A program made the translations under genes and the position numbers. Shown in pieces: positions 7,268-14,868 of a DNA stretch of 38,609 nt. The notes beneath the pieces were generated by a model, which saw only the letters and a list, made by a program, of their open reading frames with translations, searched no databases and was not told the origin of the DNA. The stretch lies in the NCBI GenBank assembly GCA_019117005.1, contig DXAO01000057.1:1-38609 (forward strand), read 5' to 3'. The DNA is from Candidatus Collinsella stercoripullorum (GTDB taxonomy: Bacteria; Actinomycetota; Coriobacteriia; Coriobacteriales; Coriobacteriaceae). How positions within the stretch are numbered: position 1 is the first letter of the stretch; every line of letters begins with the position of its first letter.

Positions 7268-7984
7268 TTACTTGAGATAGCCGTCGGCGCGCAGCTTGGC
7301 GAGGTCGGAGTCCTTGACCTCGCAGCCCTGCGGCAGGACGATGAACACGCGGTCCCCGAGCTCCTTGACCGTGGCGCCGAACCCGCAGGCGAAGCCGTAG
7401 CTGAAGTCCAGCACGCGCTTGGCGATCTCGGTGCGGACGCCCACGAAGATCAGCGCGACCGGCTGGCGGGTGCGCACGCGGCGCACGACCGTCTCGACGT
7501 CGTCGTAGCTCTCCGGGCGCAGCACGTAGGCGGGGAGCCGCGGGTTGCCGTTGACCACGGCGCTGATGTGCGCGGCGGTCTCGGACGCGGCGGGCGCGGG
7601 GGCCGGGGCGGCGTGACGGCGCGCCTCGGCGTAGCTCGAGGGCGTGTCGTAGGCGCCGGGGCGGTACGCCGGCGCGGCGTCGGCGCTGCGCGCGGGCGGG
7701 TTGAAGGTCGTCGCATGGCGGTCCGCATCGCCCACGAGCTGCCCGCTGCGGGTGTACACCGCCACGGACTCGGCCTCCCCGCGGTGCGTCTGGCCGAGGA
7801 CGCCGCGGCTGGGCTGCTCGGGCTCGTACCCGTAGCCGTCCTGCGCGCCGTAGGCGTCGTCGTACCCGTCGGCGTCGTCGTAGTAGCCGTCGGCGTAGCC
7901 CTCCTCGTCCCCGTAGGCGTCCTGGGCGTACCCGCCGCCCTGCCGGGCCTGGATGCGGCTCTTGATGTCATCTAGGAAGCTCAC
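7268..7984 (-). CDS. sepF: SepF cell-division protein (FtsZ membrane anchor)
   Basis: 238 residues. The N-terminus SFLDDIKSRIQARQ is an amphipathic membrane-targeting helix. It is followed by a Tyr/Asp/Gly-rich linker (about 18-60), an Ala/Pro-rich stretch, and the C-terminal SepF domain from roughly residue 140 (RPESYDDVETVVRRVRTRQPV, split as RPESYDDVET and VVRRVRTRQPV; then LDFSYGFACGF and RVFIVLPQG). SepF tethers FtsZ filaments to the membrane, important here because no ftsA is present in the cluster. The start is GTG with AGAGAGG upstream; the ORF extends further but without homology. A TACAAT -10 box overlaps the end of yggS just upstream. Confidence 0.93.
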   Translation of the reverse strand: MSFLDDIKSRIQARQGGGYAQDAYGDEEGYADGYYDDADGYDDAYGAQDGYGYEPEQPSRGVLGQTHRGEAESVAVYTRSGQLVGDADRHATTFNPPARSADAAPAYRPGAYDTPSSYAEARRHAAPAPAPAASETAAHISAVVNGNPRLPAYVLRPESYDDVETVVRRVRTRQPVALIFVGVRTEIAKRVLDFSYGFACGFGATVKELGDRVFIVLPQGCEVKDSDLAKLRADGYLK

Positions 7985-8055
7985 GATGGTACCTCTCTGC
8001 CCGTGGTGCGAATATCGTATAGATGGTGCAGGTCGGGGCGCATGTCCCGACGGCC

Positions 8056-8793
8056 CTATTGTAGTGCAAAGCTCGGGTCGAAAACCACCCTGCCGAGGCG
8101 AACGATGGTGGAACCCTCCTCGAGCGCGACCTCGAAGTCCTCGCTCATGCCGCACGAGAGCTCGGGGAGGGCGACGCCGTGGTCGCGCTCGAGCTCGTCG
8201 CGCAGCTCGCGCAGACCGCGGAACGTCCGACGGGCGATATCCTGATCCCCGCGCGGGGCCATGGTCATAAGGCCGCGCACGCGAATGCCGGAAAGCTCCA
8301 TAAGCTCGCCCATGGCGGCGCGCACCTCGGCGGGCGCAAACCCGGATTTGGACTCCTCCCCGCTGACGTTCACCTCGATCAGCACGTCTGCCAAAGCGTC
8401 GAGCTCCCCGGCGTCGATGCGGCGCCGGGCGCGGCTCGAGACCGCCTGCGCCAGGTGCAGCGAGCCGATCGAATGGATGAGGGAGGCGCGGCCGAGCACC
8501 GCGTTGACCTTGTTGGTCTGCAGGTTGCCGATCATGTCGAACCTGACGGCGGGCAGGTCCGGGTCGCCTGCGAGCGCGGCGGTCTTGCGCACGAGCTCCT
8601 GGGGGCGGTTCTCCCCGAACACGCGGTAGCCCGCGGCGATGGCGGCGCGCACCTCGTCGACGCCCACCGTCTTGGACACCGCGACGAGCTGGACCTCATC
8701 GAGCGACCTGCCCGCGCGCCCGAGCGCGTCGACCATGCGCGCGACGATCAGCTCGCGCCGCGCCCTGATGGAATCCCTGTACCCCTCGTCCAT
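8056..8793 (-). CDS. yggS: YggS/PLPBP family PLP-binding protein
   Basis: 245 residues with the COG0325 fold. The PLP lysine is K41 in LVAVSKTVG, followed by FGENRPQELVRK, the HSIGSLH segment (family H-x-I/S-SLD), and C-terminal LSCGMSEDFEVALEEGSTIVR (split as LSCGMSEDFE and VALEEGSTIVR) that binds the PLP phosphate. These proteins manage PLP supply rather than catalyse a known reaction. Two ATGs are possible (8799 and 8793); the second has GAAGG at good spacing. It sits between phoU and sepF on the same strand; yggS-sepF-yggT-divIVA is a conserved actinobacterial order. Confidence 0.93.
   Translation of the reverse strand: MDEGYRDSIRARRELIVARMVDALGRAGRSLDEVQLVAVSKTVGVDEVRAAIAAGYRVFGENRPQELVRKTAALAGDPDLPAVRFDMIGNLQTNKVNAVLGRASLIHSIGSLHLAQAVSSRARRRIDAGELDALADVLIEVNVSGEESKSGFAPAEVRAAMGELMELSGIRVRGLMTMAPRGDQDIARRTFRGLRELRDELERDHGVALPELSCGMSEDFEVALEEGSTIVRLGRVVFDPSFALQ
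8058..8063 (-). promoter_or_regulatory. -10 element upstream of sepF, overlapping the yggS stop
   Basis: TACAAT in a CACTACAATAG context on the minus strand, about 75 bp before the sepF start. No clear -35 hexamer. Suggests sepF-yggT-divIVA can be transcribed separately from yggS. Confidence 0.4.
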
Positions 8794-8834
8794 ACGCATC
8801 CTTCTCGTCTCGTCCGTACACCCCCATGGTACCG

Positions 8835-8872
8835 CGAAAGCGCGGCCCCGCATGCACGGGACCGCGCTTTCG
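8835..8872 (-). terminator. Terminator hairpin downstream of phoU
   Basis: A 16-position stem with one mismatch (8835-8850 with 8857-8872) and a 6-base loop, 49 bp past the phoU stop codon and 42 bp before the yggS start. It lacks a T-tract. Confidence 0.5.
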
Positions 8873-8920
8873 AAACAGCATATACACGAGGCGCCCGACA
8901 GGCCGGGCGTGTGAGGGCCG

Positions 8921-9775
8921 CTACTCCTCGTCCTCATCCTCGTCGTCGCCCGCGAGCGCGCGCCCGATGAGACCGCGCAGCTCCTCGCTGATCTCGTCGG
9001 CGGGCAGGTCCGCGACGCAGCGCGCGTCGGTCACGGGGTTCAGGATGACGCCCTCGCCCGACGGGATGCGCATGGCCTCGAGCTCGTCCTCGTCGATGTC
9101 GGCGATATCGGCGATGCTCAGGCGTTGGCCGGTCAGCAGGAAGGTCAGCGTGCTCGCGGCGTCGATGGAGATGGAGGCGATGCGGTCGAGGTAGCGCGAC
9201 ACCATGATGGCGCGGCGCAGGTCGTCGTAGGAGCTGTCGTCGCTGAGCTCCATGGACGCCATGCGGTTGTAGGCGCGGAAGAACTCCTCGTAGAGCTCGT
9301 GGACCGAGTCGTCCTGGACGAGCAGGTCGCGCATGACGCCCAGGTCGTTGCTCACGAGGACGGAGATGCAGGTGCCGAGCACCCGGTAGACGTAGGTGGC
9401 CTCTTGCCCGATGAGCTCCACGAGCTCGGCGGGCAGCTCGATGTCGGCGTTCACCTTGTGCTTGGCGGCGCGGGCGACGCGGCGCACCTTGTCGCACATG
9501 CGCTGGAGGTTGAACTCGACGTTGATGATGGTCTGCAGGAGGCGGAAGTCGGACGCGACCGGGCCCTGCGTCGCGATCAGGTTGTAGCAGACGGCCTCGA
9601 GGTTGGCGCAGCGGGCATCGATCTGCAGGGTCTTCTTCTGGGCCTTGCTGGCGAGCTTCTTGTCGTTGGTCATGAACGCGGTCACGGCGTCATGGAGCGT
9701 CAGATCGACCGCCTGGTAGATGGAGAGCATCTCGTGACGGGCCTCGATGAGCTGACGTGAGAACATCTTGCGCAT
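8921..9775 (-). CDS. phoU: PhoU family phosphate-signalling protein
   Basis: 284 residues. The N-terminal 225 or so form two PhoU-type three-helix bundles: RQLIEARHEMLSIYQAVD in the first and a second repeat around MRDLLVQDDSVHELYEEFF, each with the E/DxxxD-type acidic metal-binding positions. After about residue 225 there is a linker and a very acidic tail (DDEDEDEE). PhoU proteins restrain phosphate uptake and PhoR signalling; here no pst or phoR genes are adjacent, so the partner is elsewhere. The ATG has GGAG eight bases upstream. The gene interrupts the usual pgeF-yggS neighbourhood and has its own promoter-like sequence and terminator. Confidence 0.88.
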   Translation of the reverse strand: MRKMFSRQLIEARHEMLSIYQAVDLTLHDAVTAFMTNDKKLASKAQKKTLQIDARCANLEAVCYNLIATQGPVASDFRLLQTIINVEFNLQRMCDKVRRVARAAKHKVNADIELPAELVELIGQEATYVYRVLGTCISVLVSNDLGVMRDLLVQDDSVHELYEEFFRAYNRMASMELSDDSSYDDLRRAIMVSRYLDRIASISIDAASTLTFLLTGQRLSIADIADIDEDELEAMRIPSGEGVILNPVTDARCVADLPADEISEELRGLIGRALAGDDEDEDEE

Positions 9776-9869
9776 AGGGTTTACTCCAATCGATCGATGC
9801 GGACGGCACCCGTCCGCTCAGCGCGCCGCCGCGAGCGCACACAAGACCCGGCGCAGGCGGCACCTGTTA

Positions 9870-9902
9870 AGTGTAGCAGGCGCACTGCCTCGCCTTTTGT
9901 AA
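9870..9902 (-). promoter_or_regulatory. Possible phoU promoter with a TTACAAAA element
   Basis: On the minus strand TGCTACACT gives a -10 hexamer TACACT (9870-9875). A TTACAAAA octamer (9895-9902), identical to the unit repeated upstream of pit, lies 19 bases upstream of it. Only one clear copy is visible here. Promoter and regulator are inferred. Confidence 0.4.
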
Positions 9903-9995
9903 GGATATCCATACAAACGCGGGCCCCCGCTTTTCATTCCCCTGATAATCGCGGGCCGAAGCCGGGTCCCGCACGGGTCGCCCGGGCGGGCTCCC

Positions 9996-10781
9996 CTACC
10001 CGCGCATGACGGCGACGGCGGCGTGGCGGCCGCACACCCCGTGCTCGGCGCGGAACGAGAAGAACCGGTCGTTGGAGCGCACGGTCGACAGCTGCGGGTC
10101 GAGAACCGACGCATCCGGCACGCCGGCCTCGCGCAGCGCGGCGCGGATCGCGAAGGAGAGGTCGAGCAGGCGCGGCCCCGCGCAGACGCCCGCGCCGAAC
10201 GCCGCCGTGAAGTCCGCGATGAGCTCCTCGGACACCTCGTACTCGTCGGCCAGGATATGCGGCCCGATGAACGCCGCGAACCCCGCGGGGTCGCAGCCCG
10301 TCTCGCGGGCGAGGACGCGGGCCGCGGAGGCGCCGATGCGCGCCAGGGTCCCGCGCCATCCGGAGTGCACCACGGCGAAGCCGCGCGGGCAGGCGATGAC
10401 GACCGGGACGCAGTCCGCGTAGCACAGCAGGACGGGGACATCGGGGGCGAGGCACACCACCGCGTCGGCGCCGTCGGCGAGCTCGGAGCGCGCGGCCCCG
10501 AGCGCGGCGACGTCCGCGGAGCGCACGACGGCCACGTGGTCCCCGTGGACCTGGTTGGGGACGAGCAGGCGGTCGAGCAGGTCCTCGGCCCCGAGCGCGG
10601 CGAGCACCCGGCGCCGGTTCTCGCGCACCGCCGCCGGGTCGTCCCCCACATGCGAACCGAGGTTCAGCGAGGCGTACGGCGGGGCGGAGACCCCGCCCGT
10701 GCGCTCGGTGAAGGCGCAGGCGACGGTCCCCGTGCGCGCCTCGATGAGGGTGACGTCATCGTGTCGGACCCGTTCGAGCAT
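9996..10781 (-). CDS. pgeF: Peptidoglycan editing factor PgeF (YfiH/COG1496 family)
   Basis: 261 residues of the multicopper-polyphenol-oxidase-like (YfiH) family. The metal-site motifs are NQVHGDHV (about residues 72-79), LLCYADCVPVV and VHSGWRGTLA, and a C-terminal FFSFRAEHGVCGRHAAV. PgeF removes wrongly incorporated residues such as L-Ser from the muropeptide stem, and some members show purine nucleoside phosphorylase or laccase-like activity. The ATG start has GGGGAG upstream. It follows ftsZ on the same strand, as in most actinobacteria, with a terminator between them. Confidence 0.91.
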   Translation of the reverse strand: MLERVRHDDVTLIEARTGTVACAFTERTGGVSAPPYASLNLGSHVGDDPAAVRENRRRVLAALGAEDLLDRLLVPNQVHGDHVAVVRSADVAALGAARSELADGADAVVCLAPDVPVLLCYADCVPVVIACPRGFAVVHSGWRGTLARIGASAARVLARETGCDPAGFAAFIGPHILADEYEVSEELIADFTAAFGAGVCAGPRLLDLSFAIRAALREAGVPDASVLDPQLSTVRSNDRFFSFRAEHGVCGRHAAVAVMRG

Positions 10782-10922
10782 CTGTGCTCCCCTCTCCCAG
10801 CCGAACCGAGACGCGGTGCCGCCGGTCCCGGCGCACCGTCCCCTACAGCCTACCCTCCCGCGTGCGCGTCCGGGCACCGCGCGCGGCGCGCCCACGGATG
10901 CGCCACACGCCCGGCGCCAAGG

Positions 10923-10956
10923 AAAAGGGCCCCCGGCCGTGAAGCCGGAGGCCCTT
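10923..10956 (-). terminator. Rho-independent terminator of ftsZ
   Basis: On the minus strand a 13-position stem with one mismatch (10944-10956 with 10925-10937) and a 6-base loop is followed by TTTT. It begins 22 bp after the ftsZ stop codon. It is one of the few hairpins in this window with a T-run. Confidence 0.75.
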
Positions 10957-10977
10957 CAAACCGTTGCCCGGTGTCGG

Positions 10978-12111
10978 TTAGAAGTTGCCGCGCTTGAGGA
11001 AGTCGGGCAGCTCGAACTGGTCGTTGCCGAAGTTGGGGAGCTCGGTGCCGCCGATGGTGCGCGTGGACGGGGCGCTCGAGGCCGGGGCGGCGTGCTGCGG
11101 CTCTGGGGTACGCGAGGCGGAGGGCTGGCCGAAGAGCTGGTCCTGGCGGTTGACGTTGGAGTCGGAGAAGCCCGTGGCGATGACGGTGATGCGCACCTGG
11201 TCGCCCAGGGACTCGTCGACCACGGTACCGAAGATGATGTTGGCCTCGGGGTCGACCGCGTTGGCAACGAGGTCGGCGGCGTCGTTGATCTCCTGGATGC
11301 CCAGGTCCTTGGAGCCGGCGATGGAGAGCAGCACGCGCGTGGCGCCGTCGATGGAGCTCTCGAGCAGCGGGCTGGAGATGGCCTGCTGGGCGGCGTCGAC
11401 GGCGCGGGTGTCGCCGGAGGCCGTGCCGATGCCCATCATGGCGGTACCGGCCTGCTTCATGATGGTCTTCACGTCGGCGAAGTCGAGGTTGATGATGCCG
11501 GGGACGGTGATGAGGTCCGTGATGCCCTGGGTGCCCTGGGACAGGACGGCGTCCGCCATGGCGAAGGCCTCGAGCATGGTGGTCTTCTTCTCGGCGATGT
11601 CGAGCAGCTTGTCGTTGGGGATGACGATCATGGTGTCGACGCACTCGGAGAGGGTGTGGATGCCCTCCTCGGCGCTGGCCTTGCGCTTGCGGCCCTCGAA
11701 GGTGAAGGGCTTGGTGACGACGGCGACGGTGAGGGCGCCCACGTCGTTCATGGCGATGTCGGCGACGATCGGGGCCGCGCCGGTGCCGGTTCCGCCGCCC
11801 TCGCCCGCGGTGATGAAGACCATGTCGGCGCCGGCGAGCGCCTCGGCGATGTCGTCACGGGACTCGTCGGCGGCCTTGCGTCCGACCTCGGGGTTCGCGC
11901 CGGCGCCGAGGCCGCGCGTGAGGTCGGTGCCGATATGGACCTTGATGTCGGCATCGGAGATCGCGAGCGCCTGGGCGTCCGTGTTGATGGCCACGAACTC
12001 GACGCCGCGGATGCCCTCCTCGATCATGCGGTTGACGGCGTTGGTGCCGCCACCGCCCACACCTACCACCTTGATGACGGCAAGATAGTTGTTGATCTCG
12101 TTCTCGTGCAT
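10978..12111 (-). CDS. ftsZ: Cell division GTPase FtsZ
   Basis: 377 residues, normal length. It polymerises into the Z-ring. Seen: [14 protein letters not shown] nucleotide-binding loop (about 16-29), the tubulin signature GGGTGTG at 105-111, and PNDKLLDI. The globular domain ends around residue 315; a short Ala/Pro/Ser linker leads to the conserved C-terminal peptide [10 protein letters not shown], which contacts SepF and other partners. The start ATG has GGAGG six bases upstream. Two promoter-like sequences lie in the 314-bp gap before ftsQ, and a terminator follows, so ftsZ can be transcribed on its own. Confidence 0.98.
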   Translation of the reverse strand: MHENEINNYLAVIKVVGVGGGGTNAVNRMIEEGIRGVEFVAINTDAQALAISDADIKVHIGTDLTRGLGAGANPEVGRKAADESRDDIAEALAGADMVFITAGEGGGTGTGAAPIVADIAMNDVGALTVAVVTKPFTFEGRKRKASAEEGIHTLSECVDTMIVIPNDKLLDIAEKKTTMLEAFAMADAVLSQGTQGITDLITVPGIINLDFADVKTIMKQAGTAMMGIGTASGDTRAVDAAQQAISSPLLESSIDGATRVLLSIAGSKDLGIQEINDAADLVANAVDPEANIIFGTVVDESLGDQVRITVIATGFSDSNVNRQDQLFGQPSASRTPEPQHAAPASSAPSTRTIGGTELPNFGNDQFELPDFLKRGNF

Positions 12112-12157
12112 GTCGGTCCTCCGAACATCCGGTGTAAGCGCTTGGCGGCCTTATCGA

Positions 12158-12188
12158 CTATAACCCTCAAGTACAGATTAAATGTCGA
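12158..12188 (-). promoter_or_regulatory. ftsZ proximal promoter sharing a 15-bp motif with the mraZ upstream region
   Basis: On the minus strand TCGACA (12183-12188) and TTATAG (12158-12163) are separated by 19 bases. The block ACTTGAGGGTTATAG (12158-12172) matches 14 of 15 bases of ACTTGAAGGTTATAG at 27215-27229. The long spacer is unusual for an unassisted promoter and could mean an activator. Confidence 0.5.
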
Positions 12189-12201
12189 GGTAAACCGCTG
12201 T

Positions 12202-12231
12202 ATATTTGCACAATTCCGAGGTAGAAGTCAA
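12202..12231 (-). promoter_or_regulatory. ftsZ distal promoter candidate
   Basis: On the minus strand TTGACT (12226-12231) and AAATAT (12202-12207) are separated by 18 bases, in a locally AT-rich stretch about 90-120 bp before the ftsZ start. A TACCTCG heptamer occurs both in this spacer and just upstream of the proximal promoter. Confidence 0.45.
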
Positions 12232-12346
12232 CATTTCGCGCAGCTCTCATGAAATCCGCAGGTAAACCCCAGCACCGTTCACCGGGGTCGAACGGGGGCC
12301 GTAAACCGGTCGTGGAAAGCGCCGCCCGGCGCCCGCGCGACCCCCT

Positions 12347-12420
12347 CCGGCGGGAAAAAAGTGCCTGTCCCTATTTTCCCGCACGTGGGAAAAAAGGGAC
12401 AGGCACTTTTTTCCCGCCGG
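12347..12420 (-). repeat. Long palindromic repeat, copy 1, six bases after the ftsQ stop
   Basis: Two 34-base arms (12347-12380 and 12387-12420) around a 6-base loop, complementary at 33 of 34 positions. One arm, read on the minus strand, begins GGGAAAATAGGGACAGG, identical over 17 bases to the repeat at 30419-30486; the remaining 12 bases of the arm differ but again end TTTCCC. The element contains A6/T6 runs and could act as a terminator of the dcw operon, but its arm length and second copy mark it as a dispersed repeat. No transposase is nearby. Confidence 0.85.
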
Positions 12421-12425
12421 GACGC

Positions 12426-13997
12426 CTAGGACACGTCGGCGCTGCGGAACGAGTAGGCGTCGGGCGTGCGCACGTTGATGTAGGTCACACCGCTCTGCTG
12501 CTCGAGCAGCTGCAGGACCACCTGCTCCTTGCGGGAGATGTCGCTGGGGCTCCCGAGCGAGACCTCGACGCCGGACACCAGGTTCGCCGATATCGACTCG
12601 ACCGAGGTCAGGGAGATGTCCTTGATCTGGGCGAGGAACCCGTCGGAGAACCCGCGCACGTACTCGAGACCCGCCAGCACGACCTCGGAGTCGACCTTCT
12701 GCCCGCTCGCCGGCTCCACGTCGGTCCCCACGTCCGTGAACAGCACCGCGCCGTTGTCGCTGGCGACCTTCAGGGCCGCATCCAGGTTCGAGGAGCTGCC
12801 GGAGCCGGACGCACCGGCGCCCGTCGCCGGTACCCCGTCGGCCGAGGCGTCGGCGGAGTCGGAGCCGTCGGAGGACCCCGAGGCGTCGGCGGCGGAGGCG
12901 TCGGTCGAACCGGCGTCATCGGTCGAGGCGCCGTCCGCCGTCGCGCCGTCATCCGCCGAGGCGCCGTCGCCGGTAGAGGAATCCGAGGACGCCGCGGAGG
13001 ACAGGGACAGCGGGGCGATCCAGGTGTCGTCGGTGCCGATCGCCCAGGCGACGTCGTCGGCGACGATGTAGGCCACCGCGGCGACCTCGCGCTCGCGCGG
13101 GGTGACGACGATGGTGTGGGGGAACCGCCGCTCGATATCGACCCCGGTGACCCAGGGGTTCTGGAGGAGCGCGGAGGCGACCTCCTCGTCGCTCACGTTG
13201 AACAGCGTGGCGCCCTCAGGAATGGCGACGAGCTGCTCGGCGGTCTGCTGGGGGATGTGGTCGCTGCCGTTCACGACGACGTCGGTCACCGCGAACAGGC
13301 CGGAGTTCACCACCACGGCGGCGCCCGCGCCGAGCACGACGACGAGCGCGAGGGCGAGCACGACGATGACGCGCACGAGTCCCGCGCGGCCCGACGGGCG
13401 GGACTCGCGGGGGGCGGCCGCGGTGGAGGCCGGCGCCTTCTCGGGGCGCGGGGCGGACCGCGCGCGGCGCCCGATACCGAGGCGGTCGGCGAGCGAACGG
13501 GAGGCCGAGGCGGAGCCGAGGCGCGCGCGGGACGCCTTCGGGGACGGCGCGGCCTTGCGGCGCGGCGAGGCGGGGCGCTTCGGCCCGGTCGCGGTCTGCG
13601 CCGCGGGCCGTGCGGCCGTGCGCGCCGGCTGCGCCGAGAGGCGCGGGACCGCCTTCGCCCTCGATGCCGCCGGGCGCAGGGGCGCGGCCGCGCGGGAGGG
13701 CGCCTGGCCCGCGCGGGCGGGCAGCTGGCGGCCCGCACCCGTCCGGGAGCGCGGGGCGCCCGGGCGCGCGGCGCGCGCGGACGAGGTCTGGAGCAGGGCG
13801 GTCTTCTTGGTGGGAGCGGCATAGGTGCGCGCCGCGGGCTTGCGCGCCGCGGGGGCCGCGGGGGCGGCGGACCTGCCGCGGGGGGCGCCCGACGGGGAGG
13901 CGGCGCGGGGGCGCGGAGCGGCCCCGGTGGAGCGGCGGAAGGTCGGCTTCCCGTTAGAAGCCGAGGAATTTGACTTCCGGCTGGAGCTCGACGCCAT
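12426..13997 (-). CDS. ftsQ: FtsQ-type divisome protein with long basic N-terminus and Ser/Asp-rich insert
   Basis: 523 residues, about twice the usual FtsQ. Order: a cytoplasmic Ala/Pro/Arg/Lys-rich tail (1-205); one membrane helix (about 207-230, VRVIVVLALALVVVLGAG); a POTRA domain (about 234-302: FAVTDVVVNGSDHI, then PEGATLFNVS, NPWVTGVDIERRFPHTIVV); the start of the FtsQ beta-domain (VAYIVADDVAWAIGTDD); a Ser/Ala/Asp/Gly low-complexity insert (about 331-404); then the rest of the domain (LEYVRGFSDGF, EVSLGSPSDISRKEQVV, TYINVRTPDAYSF). It links early and late divisome proteins. ATG has AAAGGA upstream; the first 44 bases overlap the end of murB. A long palindrome follows the stop. Confidence 0.9.
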   Translation of the reverse strand: MASSSSRKSNSSASNGKPTFRRSTGAAPRPRAASPSGAPRGRSAAPAAPAARKPAARTYAAPTKKTALLQTSSARAARPGAPRSRTGAGRQLPARAGQAPSRAAAPLRPAASRAKAVPRLSAQPARTAARPAAQTATGPKRPASPRRKAAPSPKASRARLGSASASRSLADRLGIGRRARSAPRPEKAPASTAAAPRESRPSGRAGLVRVIVVLALALVVVLGAGAAVVVNSGLFAVTDVVVNGSDHIPQQTAEQLVAIPEGATLFNVSDEEVASALLQNPWVTGVDIERRFPHTIVVTPREREVAAVAYIVADDVAWAIGTDDTWIAPLSLSSAASSDSSTGDGASADDGATADGASTDDAGSTDASAADASGSSDGSDSADASADGVPATGAGASGSGSSSNLDAALKVASDNGAVLFTDVGTDVEPASGQKVDSEVVLAGLEYVRGFSDGFLAQIKDISLTSVESISANLVSGVEVSLGSPSDISRKEQVVLQLLEQQSGVTYINVRTPDAYSFRSADVS

Positions 13998-14865
13998 ACG
14001 CTTCCTTTACCCTGTCGTACACATGGTGGATGACCGCGAGCACGTCCGACGCGGTCGCGGTGCCGTTGTTCACAATAAAGTTACCGTGGACGCAAGACAC
14101 CTCCGCCCCTCCGACGGAAAAACCCTTCAATCCGCATTCCTCGACCATAGCGCCCACACTTCGGCCGGGAGGGTTGCGGAACACCGACCCGCAGCACGCC
14201 GAGCCGACGGGCTGCGTGCGGCGCCGGCGCACGAGATAGCGCTCCATGGCGGCGCGGATGTCGGCCTTCTCGCCGGGCTCGAGGCGCAAGGTGGCCTCGA
14301 GGATGATCTCGTTGCGCGGGATGCCCGTCTCGCGGTACGCCCAGTACACGTCGTCATGGTCGTAGTGGCGCATGCCCTCGCCGGGACGGTAGGTGACCAC
14401 GTGCTCGATGAGCGAGCCGATCCAGGTGTCGCGCGTCCCCGCGTTCATGGAGACGGCTCCCCCGAGCGTCCCCGGGATGCCCACGGCGAACTCGAGCCCG
14501 GACAGGCCGCGGGTCATGGCGTCGTTGACCAGCCGGGCCAGGATCACACCCGCGCCCACCGTGATCGTGCGCCCGTCCTCGGCGAGCACCGAGCGCTGGA
14601 ACTCGCGCCCGAGGGTGATCACCGCGCCGTCGTACCCGGCGTCGGAGACGAGCAGGTTGGAGCCCTTTCCCAGGATGACCCAGGGCACCTGCTCGCGCGT
14701 CAGCACCTCGACGGCGCGCCGCAGCGCATGGTAGCTGTGGCATGCGAGGTACAGCGACGCCCGCCCGCCGATGCGGTAGCTCGTGTGGCGCGCCAGGCGC
14801 TCGTCCTCTATGACATCGGTGTCGATGGCGCCCGAGAGCGACATCACCGCGTTGAACAGGCCCAT
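13954..14865 (-). CDS. murB: UDP-N-acetylenolpyruvoylglucosamine reductase
   Basis: 303 residues. It reduces UDP-GlcNAc-enolpyruvate to UDP-MurNAc using NADPH and bound FAD. FAD-binding PCMH-type domain: HTSYRIGG (27-34), VILGKGSNLLVSD (63-75), and GIPGTLGGAVSMNAG (about 129-143). The C-terminal MurB domain has the catalytic serine in the CCGSVFRNPPG motif, GLKGFSVGGAEVS, and ends with the catalytic Glu region PEVKFLGF. It starts 3 bp after the murC stop and its end overlaps ftsQ by 44 bp, so translation is probably coupled. The murC-murB-ftsQ order is common in Gram-positives. Confidence 0.96.
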   Translation of the reverse strand: MGLFNAVMSLSGAIDTDVIEDERLARHTSYRIGGRASLYLACHSYHALRRAVEVLTREQVPWVILGKGSNLLVSDAGYDGAVITLGREFQRSVLAEDGRTITVGAGVILARLVNDAMTRGLSGLEFAVGIPGTLGGAVSMNAGTRDTWIGSLIEHVVTYRPGEGMRHYDHDDVYWAYRETGIPRNEIILEATLRLEPGEKADIRAAMERYLVRRRRTQPVGSACCGSVFRNPPGRSVGAMVEECGLKGFSVGGAEVSCVHGNFIVNNGTATASDVLAVIHHVYDRVKEAYGVELQPEVKFLGF

Positions 14866-14868
14866 CGG

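Noticed and set aside
8835..8872. Hairpin in the phoU-yggS gap as a tRNA or small RNA
   Set aside because: A single stem-loop without cloverleaf, conserved T-loop or CCA-like end; better explained as a terminator.
12347..12420. Insertion sequence end or complete transposon
   Set aside because: No transposase and no target-site duplication visible; the element is only two arms and a short loop.
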